Positions 19,310 to 28,616 of a stretch of DNA of 64,000 nucleotides are shown here, in pieces. Source of the DNA: Candidatus Gemmiger stercoravium. Lineage in GTDB: Bacteria; Bacillota; Clostridia; Oscillospirales; Ruminococcaceae. The stretch spans positions 1 to 64,000 of the forward strand of contig DWWE01000015.1 of assembly GCA_019119835.1 (NCBI GenBank), read 5' to 3'. The notes below the pieces were generated by a model. That model saw nothing but the letters and a program-made list of their open reading frames with translations. It did no database searches and was not told the origin of the DNA. Position numbers and translations under genes: made by a program. How positions within the stretch are numbered: the stretch's first letter is position 1; each line of letters begins with the position of its first letter.

Positions 19310-20554
19310 ATGGGATCCGAACCCCATTCCCTGCGCACCGATGCACAGCAGATCCTGACAGCCAGCCTGCAGGCGGTCCAGCCCGACGCGGCGGTCCGGC
19401 GGGCCCTGCAGGACCTGTCCCCTTCCGGCGGGCGCATCCTGCTGGTGGCGGCGGGCAAGGCCGCCTGGCAGATGGCCCGGGCCGCCCTCGACTGTCTGGG
19501 CCGGGTGGACGAGGGCATCGTCATCACCAAGTACGGCCATGTACGGGGCGAGCTGCCCGGCGTGACCTGCTATGAGGCCGGCCACCCGGTCCCCGACGAA
19601 AACAGCTTCGCGGCCACCGCCCGGGCGCTGGCGCTGGCCAGGAGCGCCGGCGAGGGAGACACGGTGCTCTTCCTGCTCTCCGGCGGGGGCAGCGCCCTGT
19701 TCGAACAGCCGCGGATCCCCGGGGCGGAACTGCAGGACATCACCGCCCAGCTGCTGGGCTGCGGGGCGGACATCGTCGAGATGAACACCATCCGCAAGCG
19801 GCTGTCGGATGTCAAGGGCGGCCGCTTTGCGCTGGCCTGTGCGCCGGCACAGGTGTTTAGCATCGTGCTCAGCGACATTCCGGGCGACCCGCTGGACATG
19901 ATCGCCTCCGGCCCGGCCTGTCCCGATTCCTCCACCTGCGCCGAGGCGCTGGCCATTGCGGAGAAGTACCGCCTGCGGCTGAGCTCCCGGGCCGCCGCCT
20001 GTCTGCGTCAGGAGACCCCCAAACAGCTGACCCGCGTGCAGACCCGCATCACCGGCAGTGTGCGGGATCTCTGCGCCGCGGCGGCCGCGGCCTGCCGGGA
20101 GCTGGGCTATCAGCCGGTGCTGCTCACCGACCGGCTGGACTGCGAAGCCCGGGAAGCCGGCCGGTTCCTGGGGGCGGTGGCCCGCACCCACGCAGGCTGC
20201 GGGCAGGCGCTGGCCTTTCTGGCGGGCGGCGAGACCGTCGTACACCTGACCGGGCGGGGGCTGGGCGGGCGCAACCAGGAACTGGCGCTGGCCGCCGCCC
20301 CGGCGCTGGCGGGGACGAACGGCGCCGCCGTCTTCTCGGTGGGCAGCGACGGTACCGACGGCCCCACCGACGCCGCCGGCGGCTATGTGGACGGCGATAC
20401 CTTGAAGTCCCTGACCGACCGGGGCTGGACGGTCCACGCCGCCCTGGCCGACAACGACGCCTACCACGCCCTGCAGGCGGTGGGCGGTCTGCTCTTCACC
20501 GGCCCCACCGGCACCAATGTCAACGACATCTCGGTCGCGCTGGTGCGGGGCTGA
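19310..20554 (+). CDS. Glycerate kinase (DUF4147/MOFRL type)
   Basis: LLVAAGKAAWQMARAA, AGHPVPDENSF, LLSGGGSALFEQP and GTDGPTDAAGGYVDG. Confidence 0.9.
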   Translation: MGSEPHSLRTDAQQILTASLQAVQPDAAVRRALQDLSPSGGRILLVAAGKAAWQMARAALDCLGRVDEGIVITKYGHVRGELPGVTCYEAGHPVPDENSFAATARALALARSAGEGDTVLFLLSGGGSALFEQPRIPGAELQDITAQLLGCGADIVEMNTIRKRLSDVKGGRFALACAPAQVFSIVLSDIPGDPLDMIASGPACPDSSTCAEALAIAEKYRLRLSSRAAACLRQETPKQLTRVQTRITGSVRDLCAAAAAACRELGYQPVLLTDRLDCEAREAGRFLGAVARTHAGCGQALAFLAGGETVVHLTGRGLGGRNQELALAAAPALAGTNGAAVFSVGSDGTDGPTDAAGGYVDGDTLKSLTDRGWTVHAALADNDAYHALQAVGGLLFTGPTGTNVNDISVALVRG

Positions 20555-20601
20555 CCTGCGCCGGGTGGCCGACTTCGCGGGGGTGTAGGGCGGGCGGAAA
20601 A

Positions 20602-20668
20602 GAAAACAGAAAGGCGGTTCTGCCGCCCGGCGATCGTGCCGGGGCAGGCTGCCTTTCTGTGTTTTGTC
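20602..20668. terminator. Bidirectional terminator-like hairpin between convergent genes
   Basis: AAAACAGAAAGGC...GCCTTTCTGTGTTTT. Confidence 0.6.
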
Positions 20669-20700
20669 TGACCGTATGGTTGCCGCCGGGGCGCTTTCCC

Positions 20701-21405
20701 TCACCCCGGCAGGTCCAGGAGGACGGGGACGGGGGCGCGCAGGGTCAGGCTGGCGGGGGTGACGGCGCAGTCCATCGCGTGGATCTCGACGCCGGCGGCG
20801 GCCGCCTGCTGCAGTGCCCGGCCAAACTCGGGCTGGGTGGCCCAGTTGGGGGCAAACGCCCGTACCCCCTGCATCTGGATGACCACCAGCACGCAGCAGC
20901 GGGCCCCCTGCCCGGCCAGGGCGGTGAGGGTCCGCAGATGTTTGAGTCCCCGCAGCGTCGGCGCGTCGGGAAACAGGGCCAGGCCGTCCTGCTCCAGCGT
21001 GCAGCCCTTGACCTCGATGTACACCGGGCGGCCCTGCTGCCGGGCGGCGAAATCCAGCCGGGAATCCCCCGCCCGCTGTTCCGCCCGCAGCGCTTCCAGC
21101 GGGCCGAGCCCGCCGGAAGCCAGCCATTCCCCCGCCGCCAGGTTGGGGGCGGCGGAGTCCATGTTGATGAGCCGGACCCCGCCCGGGACCCGCTTTTCCA
21201 CCGCCACCAGGTCGCAGGGGGTGGCGCGGCGGGGGTTGTCCGCCCCTTCCAGGTATACCCGGGCGCCGGGCACCAGCAGCTCGGCGCAGCGGCCGGTGTT
21301 CTTCACATGGGCCCGCAGCCGGCTGCCGTCCGGCCGTTCCACCTCGGCCACAAACCGGTTGGGCCGGGCCAGAAAGACAGCCTCCTCAATTTGCCGGTAC
21401 TGCAT
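20701..21405 (-). CDS. sfsA: Sugar fermentation stimulation protein homolog (SfsA)
   Basis: RFVAEVERPDGSRLRAHVKNTGRCAELLVPGARVYLE and VYIEVKGCTLEQDGLALFPDAPTLRGLKHLRTL. Confidence 0.95.
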   Translation of the reverse strand: MQYRQIEEAVFLARPNRFVAEVERPDGSRLRAHVKNTGRCAELLVPGARVYLEGADNPRRATPCDLVAVEKRVPGGVRLINMDSAAPNLAAGEWLASGGLGPLEALRAEQRAGDSRLDFAARQQGRPVYIEVKGCTLEQDGLALFPDAPTLRGLKHLRTLTALAGQGARCCVLVVIQMQGVRAFAPNWATQPEFGRALQQAAAAGVEIHAMDCAVTPASLTLRAPVPVLLDLPG

Positions 21406-21686
21406 CAGGGCACACCTCCTTCAGCGCCACCGCCAGTGCCGCCGGGGCGTTGTGGGTCCAGCTTGCGCAGCAGGCCGCCAGCAGCAGCGCCAGCAAGCCG
21501 CCGAACATTCCGTAAAAACACCGCAGAAGTCCCCGCCGCATGGGAACTCCTCCCTTCCCGCAATTTTTTCTTTCCGGGGATCTTCCCCCCCCGCCCAGTA
21601 TACCAGACCCCGCCCCGCCGGGCAAGGGCGGGCGGCGTTGACCGGCCCGCGGCCCCGTGCTATGATGGGAACGGGAGGGATGCCGG

Positions 21687-22391
21687 ATGATCGGTTGGAC
21701 ACAGGGCGACCGGGCGGTGATGCTCTGGCCCGGGCAGACGCCGGAGGCGCCGCTGCTCTGGCTGAACGCCGGCACGGCCCGGCAGGGCGAGGAGGTACAG
21801 GCGGCGCTGCAGGCCCTTTGCCCCGGCGGAGACTGGGCGCTGGCGGCGGTGAGCGGCCTGGACTGGGACCGGGACCTGGTCCCCTGGGACGCCCCGGCCC
21901 CCGCCCCGGGCGCCGCCCCCCTGACCGGCGGCGCCGACGCCTACCTGGCTGAGCTGACCGGGCAGCTGCTGCCGGCGGCCGAGGCCCGGCTGGGCGGGGT
22001 GCCCCGGTGGCGGGGGCTGGCCGGCTACTCGCTGGGCGGGCTGTTTGCGCTGTACGCCCTGTACCGGACCGATCGCTTCACCCGGGCGGCCAGCGTGTCC
22101 GGGTCGCTGTGGTTCCCCGGGCTGACCGACTATCTGGCCGGCCACGCCCCGGCGGTCCGGCCCCGGTGCCTGTACTTTTCCATCGGCCGGCGGGAGGACC
22201 GCACCCGCAACCCGCTGCTGCGCCCCGGCCGGGCCTGTACCGAGGCCATCGCCGCCGGGTTTGCCGCCGCCGGGGTGGAGACGGTGTTCGCCCTGAACCC
22301 CGGCGGCCACTTTCAGGACCCGGCCCTGCGCACCGCCCGGGGGCTGGCCTGGCTGCTGGACCGGCAGGACCCGCCGGTCCCCGGGGGATGA
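21687..22391 (+). CDS. Alpha/beta hydrolase, esterase-like
   Basis: Nucleophile elbow GYSLGGLFALYALY; C-terminal GGHF catalytic His context. Confidence 0.75.
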   Translation: MIGWTQGDRAVMLWPGQTPEAPLLWLNAGTARQGEEVQAALQALCPGGDWALAAVSGLDWDRDLVPWDAPAPAPGAAPLTGGADAYLAELTGQLLPAAEARLGGVPRWRGLAGYSLGGLFALYALYRTDRFTRAASVSGSLWFPGLTDYLAGHAPAVRPRCLYFSIGRREDRTRNPLLRPGRACTEAIAAGFAAAGVETVFALNPGGHFQDPALRTARGLAWLLDRQDPPVPGG

Positions 22392-22536
22392 CCCTGCCCG
22401 GCGTGCCGAGAGGTTCGACACGCCCCGCCACCGGCATCCACTGTCCTTTACGGGTTTTTTACCGCCCTTTTTCCTGCCCCTGGTGGCAGGCGGGGCGGTC
22501 TTTTTTGTAAAATGGAAGCAGAGAGGAGGAAGTCCC

Positions 22537-23463
22537 ATGCTTCTTTTCGCGCTGTTCTGTCTGGCGGCGGCGGTGCTGCTGCTGACCCTGGCCCGGCGGC
22601 AGTTCGGACGGTGGCGGGTCTGGGCGGGCGCCCGCCGCTGCACCGCGGTGGTGGAGCGGCTGCAGTACCGCTTTGTGCGCAGCAGCCCCGACCGCATCCG
22701 GGACAACCGTTCCACGGTGGAGGCGGAGGTCCTGTTCCGCCCGGGCGGCACACCGGTGCGGCGCACCCTGCACTATGAGGGGATCCTGGCTTCGCCCGGC
22801 TGCCGCGGGCAGAAGATCCGGGTGCTGTACCGCCCCGACACCGGCGAGACGGTCGCCGCCCGGGTCCAGCGGCCCTGGTGGGCGGTGCAGCTGGCGGTGG
22901 GGGCGGTGCTGGCCGCCGTGGGGCTGGTGTGCGCGGCGATCCCCCGGCAGGTGCAGGACCAGCTGGAGCTCCACACCGCCGACATTCCCACCCCCCTGGG
23001 CACCGTCGCCCTGGTGCTGCTGGGGGCGGTGCTGCTGGTGATGGCGGGCTGTATGCTGCTGGTCCTGCCCGACGTGCTGCGCCCGCTGGCGGCGCTGGCC
23101 GGCTGGGCAGCCGGGGCGGCGCTGAACCGGTGGGAGGAGGTGGACGCCACCTGCATCGGGTGTGTGGAGTCGGTGCTGGACGACAGCGTTTCGCTGTACC
23201 CGATGTTCCGGGTGGACACCCCGGCCGGGCCCGAATACTGGCACACCCCCGGCGAGCGCAGCCCCCGCCGCTACCAGACCGACCTGCCCTACACCCTGCT
23301 GCGGGACCGGCGCACCGGCCGCTACGCGCTGCCGCCCCGCCTTGCCGACCTGGGCACCCTGGTGCTTTCGCTGGCGCCGCTGGCCATCTTCACGCTGGTG
23401 TTCCTGTCTTTTTTGAGCAGCGGGGTGATGATGCTGATTCTGGCGGTGCTGCCCTGGCTGTAA
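22537..23463 (+). CDS. Membrane protein, DUF3592-like
   Basis: Two copies of a VEAEVLFRPGGTPVRRTL...YRPDTGE-type segment plus TM helices; RBS GAGGAGG. Confidence 0.5.
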   Translation: MLLFALFCLAAAVLLLTLARRQFGRWRVWAGARRCTAVVERLQYRFVRSSPDRIRDNRSTVEAEVLFRPGGTPVRRTLHYEGILASPGCRGQKIRVLYRPDTGETVAARVQRPWWAVQLAVGAVLAAVGLVCAAIPRQVQDQLELHTADIPTPLGTVALVLLGAVLLVMAGCMLLVLPDVLRPLAALAGWAAGAALNRWEEVDATCIGCVESVLDDSVSLYPMFRVDTPAGPEYWHTPGERSPRRYQTDLPYTLLRDRRTGRYALPPRLADLGTLVLSLAPLAIFTLVFLSFLSSGVMMLILAVLPWL

Positions 23464-23479
23464 GGGGTATGAAAAAACT

Positions 23480-23503
23480 TGCCCGGCGGCATCTGCCGCC
23501 GGG
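23480..23503. terminator. Bidirectional terminator-like hairpin
   Basis: GCCCGGCGGCA-tc-TGCCGCCGGGC with flanking A-rich tracts. Confidence 0.55.
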
Positions 23504-23512
23504 CAAATCGGT

Positions 23513-24490
23513 TCAGTTCTCGAAAAACACATCCTGGCCGGTGCGCAGCGGGTAGCTGCGCAGCTCGCCGCCTTCCAGCGAGCCGGGGCGCAGCCGCACG
23601 GCGGTCAGGCGGTTGTTGTCATAGGTTTTGTAGTAGTAGGTGCCGGTCTCGGCGCTGAAGCAGCAGGCGTAGGTGGTGATGTCGTACTTGCCCTCCGGCG
23701 TGATCACGCTGCCCCGCACCATCGCCACCGCGTCCAGCAGGTGGAAGAACTGGGCCACCCGGCCGCTGTCCTCGCCGGGGTCGGGGGTGTTGAGCTTGTG
23801 GAAGGCCGCCTTCACATACCGGGAGGCGGGCGAGGAGTCCCCCGGCAGGCCGATGGCCCCCATGCCCTGGCCGAAGGCGGTGAGCGGCGCGTCGGGGGCG
23901 AAGCGGTTTTCCACCGGCCGGGCCGACAGGCCCTGGTACTGGTTCAGGTTCATCTGGTGGAAGGGGAAAGGCGGGTTGTTGGTAAGCACCCCCACCGGGT
24001 CCTCGTAGAGAGCGACCCCGTCGCGGGTGGTTTCCAGCACCAGCGCGCCGGTGCGGTCGGCAATGTGCCAGTGCAGCGGGGCCAGCGGCAGCCCCTGGCG
24101 GAAGGAGACGCCCAGCGGGCGGAAGTTGGCCAGCTTTTTGCGCACTTCGGTCAGGCTGGCGCAGCTGCCCAGCAGCCAGGGGATCAGCTCATACGGGGTC
24201 ACGGCGTCGTACCGGGGCGACACCTCCGGCGGGAACCAGGCGTTGCCGGGGAAGTTGAGCCCCGCCATATACACCCCTTTTTCGTTGGCGGCCTCGGCGT
24301 ACATCGGCACGCCGTCGGCCAGGTTGGCCATGCCGATCAGCGCGTAGTGCTCGGTCATGGCCGGCAGGCGGCGGAACCGCAGCGGGAAATGCCGCGGCGT
24401 GACCACCACCTGTTCGCCGAAGCTGCAGTCCAGGTCCAGGTTGCGCCCGAAATAGCCGGCGCCCTGGAACAGGGCAATGCTCGTACACAT
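23513..24490 (-). CDS. Choloylglycine hydrolase / linear amide C-N hydrolase (bile salt hydrolase-like)
   Basis: MCTSIALF (Cys2 nucleophile), FGRNLDL, NEKGVYMAGLNFP, LTNNPPFPFH and GLPGDSSPASRYVKAAF match the Ntn-hydrolase BSH/PVA motifs. Confidence 0.85.
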   Translation of the reverse strand: MCTSIALFQGAGYFGRNLDLDCSFGEQVVVTPRHFPLRFRRLPAMTEHYALIGMANLADGVPMYAEAANEKGVYMAGLNFPGNAWFPPEVSPRYDAVTPYELIPWLLGSCASLTEVRKKLANFRPLGVSFRQGLPLAPLHWHIADRTGALVLETTRDGVALYEDPVGVLTNNPPFPFHQMNLNQYQGLSARPVENRFAPDAPLTAFGQGMGAIGLPGDSSPASRYVKAAFHKLNTPDPGEDSGRVAQFFHLLDAVAMVRGSVITPEGKYDITTYACCFSAETGTYYYKTYDNNRLTAVRLRPGSLEGGELRSYPLRTGQDVFFEN

Positions 24491-24764
24491 AAAATATCCC
24501 TCCCTTTTATTGGAAAACCGCGCCGGGGCCGGGCGGCCCGGGCCAAAGCCAGGCCCCCGGCCGGCGCCGTTTCTTCTGTTGTTCGGCGCCGCTGCGCCCG
24601 GCGGATCTATTGTACCCCCTTTGGCCGCCGGGAAACAGGGGCCGCGGGGCGGTGGCTGCCGCCGGGTGGCCGCAGGGGGTTTACAAGCCGCCGAATTCCT
24701 ACTATAATAGCAGGATACAGACCATCCGGTCTGTTGGATCTCTGGAACGAAAGGACTGATTCCT

Positions 24765-25316
24765 ATGTCGATGCTGGAAGAAATGATCGGGCTGCTCACC
24801 GGGCGCTTCTCCAACGCGGAACAGGCGGCCGAACTGCAGAAGCAGAACCCCGCTTTCCCGCTGGCGGAGCACCGCAATACCGCCTGCAATGATAAGATCC
24901 GCAACCTGCCCGAAGGGTTTGCCGGGGTGTTTGTGGTGGAGGAAAGCTACTACACCGCCCAGGGCGCCACCCACGCTTCACCCCACCTGTTCCTGTTTAC
25001 CGAGGAGGGCGAGGGGGTGCGGCTGACCTCCTACGAGATCCCCGCCGGGTATGACAAGAACGCCTTTACCTACGACGGGATGCAGCCGGTGGACTACCGG
25101 GACCTGGCGCCTTCGAAAAAGTTCACCCCCGCGCTGTACCGGAAAAAGGACGGCGTGTGGGAGGGCGGCAGCACCAGCCTGTTCACCCCGACGCTGAAGT
25201 TCACCCTCTTCGAGCGGTTCTCCCCCGAGGTGCTGGAGGTTTCGGAAACGATGGAACAGGGCGGCCGGCGCGTCTTCGGGTATGACCAGCCGATCTTGTA
25301 CAAGCGCATCCGCTGA
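24765..25316 (+). CDS. Hypothetical protein, possibly CpeT/CpcT-like
   Basis: LTGRFSNAEQA opening, VVEESYYTAQGATHASPHLFLFTEEG and a C-terminal GYDQPILYKRIR pattern resembling CpcT/CpeT proteins. Confidence 0.45.
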   Translation: MSMLEEMIGLLTGRFSNAEQAAELQKQNPAFPLAEHRNTACNDKIRNLPEGFAGVFVVEESYYTAQGATHASPHLFLFTEEGEGVRLTSYEIPAGYDKNAFTYDGMQPVDYRDLAPSKKFTPALYRKKDGVWEGGSTSLFTPTLKFTLFERFSPEVLEVSETMEQGGRRVFGYDQPILYKRIR

Positions 25317-25337
25317 GGGCGGCACAGCCCCGGCCGG

Positions 25338-25378
25338 GCCGCGGTCTTTCGGGGTTTCCCCAAAGGCCGCGGCCTTTT
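25338..25378. terminator. Intrinsic terminator
   Basis: GGCCGCGGTCTTTCGGGG...CCCCAAAGGCCGCGGCC followed by TTTTGC. Confidence 0.6.
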
Positions 25379-25394
25379 GCTTTGCCCGCCGGCC

Positions 25395-25787
25395 TCACTC
25401 ATGCAGTTCCAGCGGCAGACCATCCGGGTCAAAAAAGAAGGTCATCCGCCCGCCGGTGAACTCGTCGGTGCGCACCGGCTCGCACCGGATGCCCCGCTTG
25501 GCCAGGTCGGCCACCGCGGCGTCCAGGTCCGCCACCCGGAAGGCCAGGTGCCGCAGCCCGCAGGCTTCGGGCCGGGTGGGGCGGCGGGGCGGGTCGGGTT
25601 CGGCAAAGATCTCCAGCTCCACGGCGTCGGGGCCGGTCCCCACCCGCAGGTCCAGCTTCCAGTCCCCCCGGGCCGGGCGGTAGTTTTCCCGCAGGATCGG
25701 AAAGCCGAGTTTTTCCACATAGAATTCCTTCGCCTTCCGGTAGTCGGAGACGATGATCGCCACATGATGGATCTGCTGCCACTGCAT
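25395..25787 (-). CDS. VOC/glyoxalase family protein
   Basis: IHHVAIIVSDYRKAKEFYVEKLGFPIL...GLRHLAFRVADLDAAVADL...FFFDPDGLPLELHE. Confidence 0.9.
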   Translation of the reverse strand: MQWQQIHHVAIIVSDYRKAKEFYVEKLGFPILRENYRPARGDWKLDLRVGTGPDAVELEIFAEPDPPRRPTRPEACGLRHLAFRVADLDAAVADLAKRGIRCEPVRTDEFTGGRMTFFFDPDGLPLELHE

Positions 25788-26009
25788 GGTTGTCCTCCTC
25801 AGTCGGGGTCAGAGCGTTCGCTGCCCTTATTATACCATGCCGCGCCGCGGAATGGTAGGATGGCGGCGCAAAAGACAGCGCCGGGCCGGCAGGCCGCCGC
25901 GCAAAAGCACAAAAAAGCGGCGGCGGGCCTTTCGCCGGCGGCGCGGCATTGCCCCCGGGCCGCAAAGGGGCTATACTGGTAGCAGGCTGGAGGAAGGTTG
26001 GTGACTGCC

Positions 26010-26681
26010 ATGACCATCTTGTTTTTGGAGGACGACGACGCCATCGCCGGGGCGGTGTGTGATTTCCTGGCCGGCCGGGGGTGCCGGGTCGCCCGTTATA
26101 CCACCCTGGCCGCTGCCCGGCAGGCGCTGGCCGGGGCGCTGCCCGACCTGGCGTTGCTGGACCGGAACCTGCCCGACGGCGACGGCGCGGACCTTTGCCG
26201 GGCGCTGCGGGCCCGCTGTCCCCGGATGCCGGTGCTGCTGCTGACGGTGCGGGGCGACACCCCCGACGTGCTGGAGGGCTTCGGCTGCGGGGCGGACGAT
26301 TATGTGACCAAGCCCTTTGAGCTGGAGGTGCTGTACTCCCGCCTGCAGGCGCTGTGGCGGCGCAGCCGGCCCGAGACCGGGCCTTTGCTGCGGTGCGGGC
26401 CGATCACGCTGGACGAAGCCCGCCAGGCCGTCAGCTGCCGGGGGCAGGCGGTGGCGCTGGGGGCGCTGGAATACCAGCTGCTGTTGCTGCTGCTGCGCAA
26501 CCAGGGCCGCACCCTGACCCGCCGCCAGCTGCTGGATGAACTGTGGGACCGCAACGGCCGGTTCGTCAACGACAACACCCTGACCGTGACCATGAAGCGG
26601 CTGCGGGAAAAGCTGGGCCAGCCCGGCTGCCTCAAGACCGTCCGCAGCTTTGGCTACCGCATGGAGGAGGACGCCCCATGA
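26010..26681 (+). CDS. Two-component response regulator, OmpR/PhoB family
   Basis: ILFLEDDDAI, LLDRNLPDGDG, DDYVTKPFELEVL and winged-helix C-terminus. Confidence 0.95.
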   Translation: MTILFLEDDDAIAGAVCDFLAGRGCRVARYTTLAAARQALAGALPDLALLDRNLPDGDGADLCRALRARCPRMPVLLLTVRGDTPDVLEGFGCGADDYVTKPFELEVLYSRLQALWRRSRPETGPLLRCGPITLDEARQAVSCRGQAVALGALEYQLLLLLLRNQGRTLTRRQLLDELWDRNGRFVNDNTLTVTMKRLREKLGQPGCLKTVRSFGYRMEEDAP

Positions 26682-27850
26682 AACACCCCACCCCCGCCCG
26701 TTTTGGCGCCGCCGCCCTGGCCGGGGCGCTGGCCGCCTGCCTGCTGGCCGCCGCCCTGACCGCGGCGCTGCTGGGGCTGTGGCACAGCCGCCGGCAGATG
26801 GCGCTGCTGGACGGGTTCTGCACCGCCCTGGTGGACCGGGCGCCCGCCATAGCCGAGGATGTGTACGCGCTGGTGAAGGAGGGCGGCTACGCCCCCGGCC
26901 CCGGCGTGCTGGCCGCCCGGGGCTACCGGCCCGCGCCGGCGCCCCCGGCCCCGCTGGCCGCCGCGGCCGGGGCGGGGTTTGTGCTGGGCGGCGGGCTGCT
27001 GGCGGCCGACCGGCTGTGGCAGCGGCGGCGCACCGACCGGGCGCTGCGCCGGCTGACCCGGACGCTGGAAGCCGCCCGCGCCGGTGCGCCGCTGCCGCTG
27101 GCCGAGGACCCGGAGGGGGAGGTCGGCCGGCTGGGGGATGAGATCGCCAAGACGGTGACCGAACTGACCCGCACCCGCCGGGAGGCCCTGGAGGCCCGGG
27201 ACCGGTTTGCCCGGGACCTGGCGGACATCGCCCACCAGCTCAAGACCCCGCTGACCGCCCTGTCCCTGGCCGCCCAGGGGGCGGACCCGGCGCTGCGCAG
27301 CCGGATGCAGCCGCCGCTGGACCAGCTGGAGCGGCTGGGCGGGGCGCTGCTTTTGCTGGCCCGGCTGGACGCCGGCGCGCTGCCGCTGCACCCGGAACCT
27401 GCCGACCTGTTCACCCTGGTGCAGATGGCCGCCGACGGCCTGCAGCCGCTGGCTGACCGGGCCGGGGTGACGCTGGAGGTGCCCGAAGCCCCGCCGATCC
27501 CGGTGACCGCCGACCCGGACTGGACGGTGGAAGCGCTGATGAACCTGATCAAGAACGGCATCGAGCACAGCCCGCCGGGCGGCGCCGTACACTGCACCTG
27601 CGCCGACGGGGCGCTGTACGCCGAGCTCTGCATCCGGGACGAGGGGGCCGGCTTCGCCCCGGCCGACCTGCCCCGGCTGTTTGACCGGTTCTACCGCGGG
27701 GCCGGCGCCGCCCCCGGCAGCACCGGCATCGGCCTGGCCATCGCCCGGGAATTGCTGCAGCGCCAGGGCGCCGTGCTGCGGGCCGAAAACCACCCGGAGG
27801 GGGGCGGGGTGTTCCGGGTGCGGTTTTACCCGGGGTTCCCCCGGCCCTGA
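26678..27850 (+). CDS. Sensor histidine kinase
   Basis: DIAHQLKTPLTALSLAAQ (H-box), NLIKNGIEHSPPGG (N) and GSTGIGLAIARELLQRQG (G). ATGA overlap with the response regulator. Confidence 0.95.
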   Translation: MKHPTPARFGAAALAGALAACLLAAALTAALLGLWHSRRQMALLDGFCTALVDRAPAIAEDVYALVKEGGYAPGPGVLAARGYRPAPAPPAPLAAAAGAGFVLGGGLLAADRLWQRRRTDRALRRLTRTLEAARAGAPLPLAEDPEGEVGRLGDEIAKTVTELTRTRREALEARDRFARDLADIAHQLKTPLTALSLAAQGADPALRSRMQPPLDQLERLGGALLLLARLDAGALPLHPEPADLFTLVQMAADGLQPLADRAGVTLEVPEAPPIPVTADPDWTVEALMNLIKNGIEHSPPGGAVHCTCADGALYAELCIRDEGAGFAPADLPRLFDRFYRGAGAAPGSTGIGLAIARELLQRQGAVLRAENHPEGGGVFRVRFYPGFPRP

Positions 27851-27930
27851 GCCTGTCACCGGGATGTCACCTTCGGCTGCTATACTGTTGTCCAAAGGCC
27901 CCGCAGGCGGGGCATAAAGGAGGGCGACCC

Positions 27931-28611
27931 ATGGAACTTCTGCACTGCACCGATCTTGAAAAGGTCTACGGCCGGGGCGACACCGCCGTCCGGGCGCTGG
28001 ACGGCGTCAACCTGCAGGTGGACCGCGGCGAGTTTGTGGCCATTGTCGGGGCGTCCGGCTCGGGCAAGTCCACCCTGCTGCACATCCTGGCCAGCGTGGA
28101 CCGGCCCACCGCCGGCACCGTGACGGTGGACGGGGTGGACCTGGGCCGGCTGGACCCCACCCGCGCCGCGCTGTTCCGCCGGCGCAAGGTGGGGCTGGTC
28201 TACCAGTTTTTCAACCTGATCCCCACCCTGACGGTGGAAAAGAACATCACCCTGCCCCTGCGGCTGGACAAGCGCCGCCCCGACCCCGCCGCCCTGGCCG
28301 AGCTGGTGGGGGCGCTGGGCCTGCAGGACAAGCTGCAGGCGCTGCCGGGGCAGCTTTCCGGCGGGCAGCAGCAGCGGGTGGCCATTGCCCGGGCGCTGTG
28401 TTACCGCCCCGCGCTGCTGCTGGCTGACGAGCCCACCGGCAACCTGGACCGGCGCAACACCGGCGAGATCCTGGATCTGCTGGGGCTGTGCCACCGCAGT
28501 TACGGCCAGACCATCCTGCTGGTGACCCATGACGAGGAGCTGGCCGCCCAGGCCGACCGGGTCATCACGCTGAGCGACGGGCGGATCGTCTCCGACCGCA
28601 GACGGGGGTGA
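27931..28611 (+). CDS. ABC transporter ATP-binding protein (MacB/BceA-like)
   Basis: GASGSGKSTLLHIL, LSGGQQQRVAIARAL and LLADEPTGNLD. Confidence 0.95.
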   Translation: MELLHCTDLEKVYGRGDTAVRALDGVNLQVDRGEFVAIVGASGSGKSTLLHILASVDRPTAGTVTVDGVDLGRLDPTRAALFRRRKVGLVYQFFNLIPTLTVEKNITLPLRLDKRRPDPAALAELVGALGLQDKLQALPGQLSGGQQQRVAIARALCYRPALLLADEPTGNLDRRNTGEILDLLGLCHRSYGQTILLVTHDEELAAQADRVITLSDGRIVSDRRRG

Positions 28612-28616
28612 GGGCG

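Noticed and set aside
22398-22425. gcgtgccgagaggttcgacacgcc hairpin resembling module 1 of the repeat
   Set aside because: Only the short first hairpin is partly similar and no other modules are present; more likely part of a terminator.
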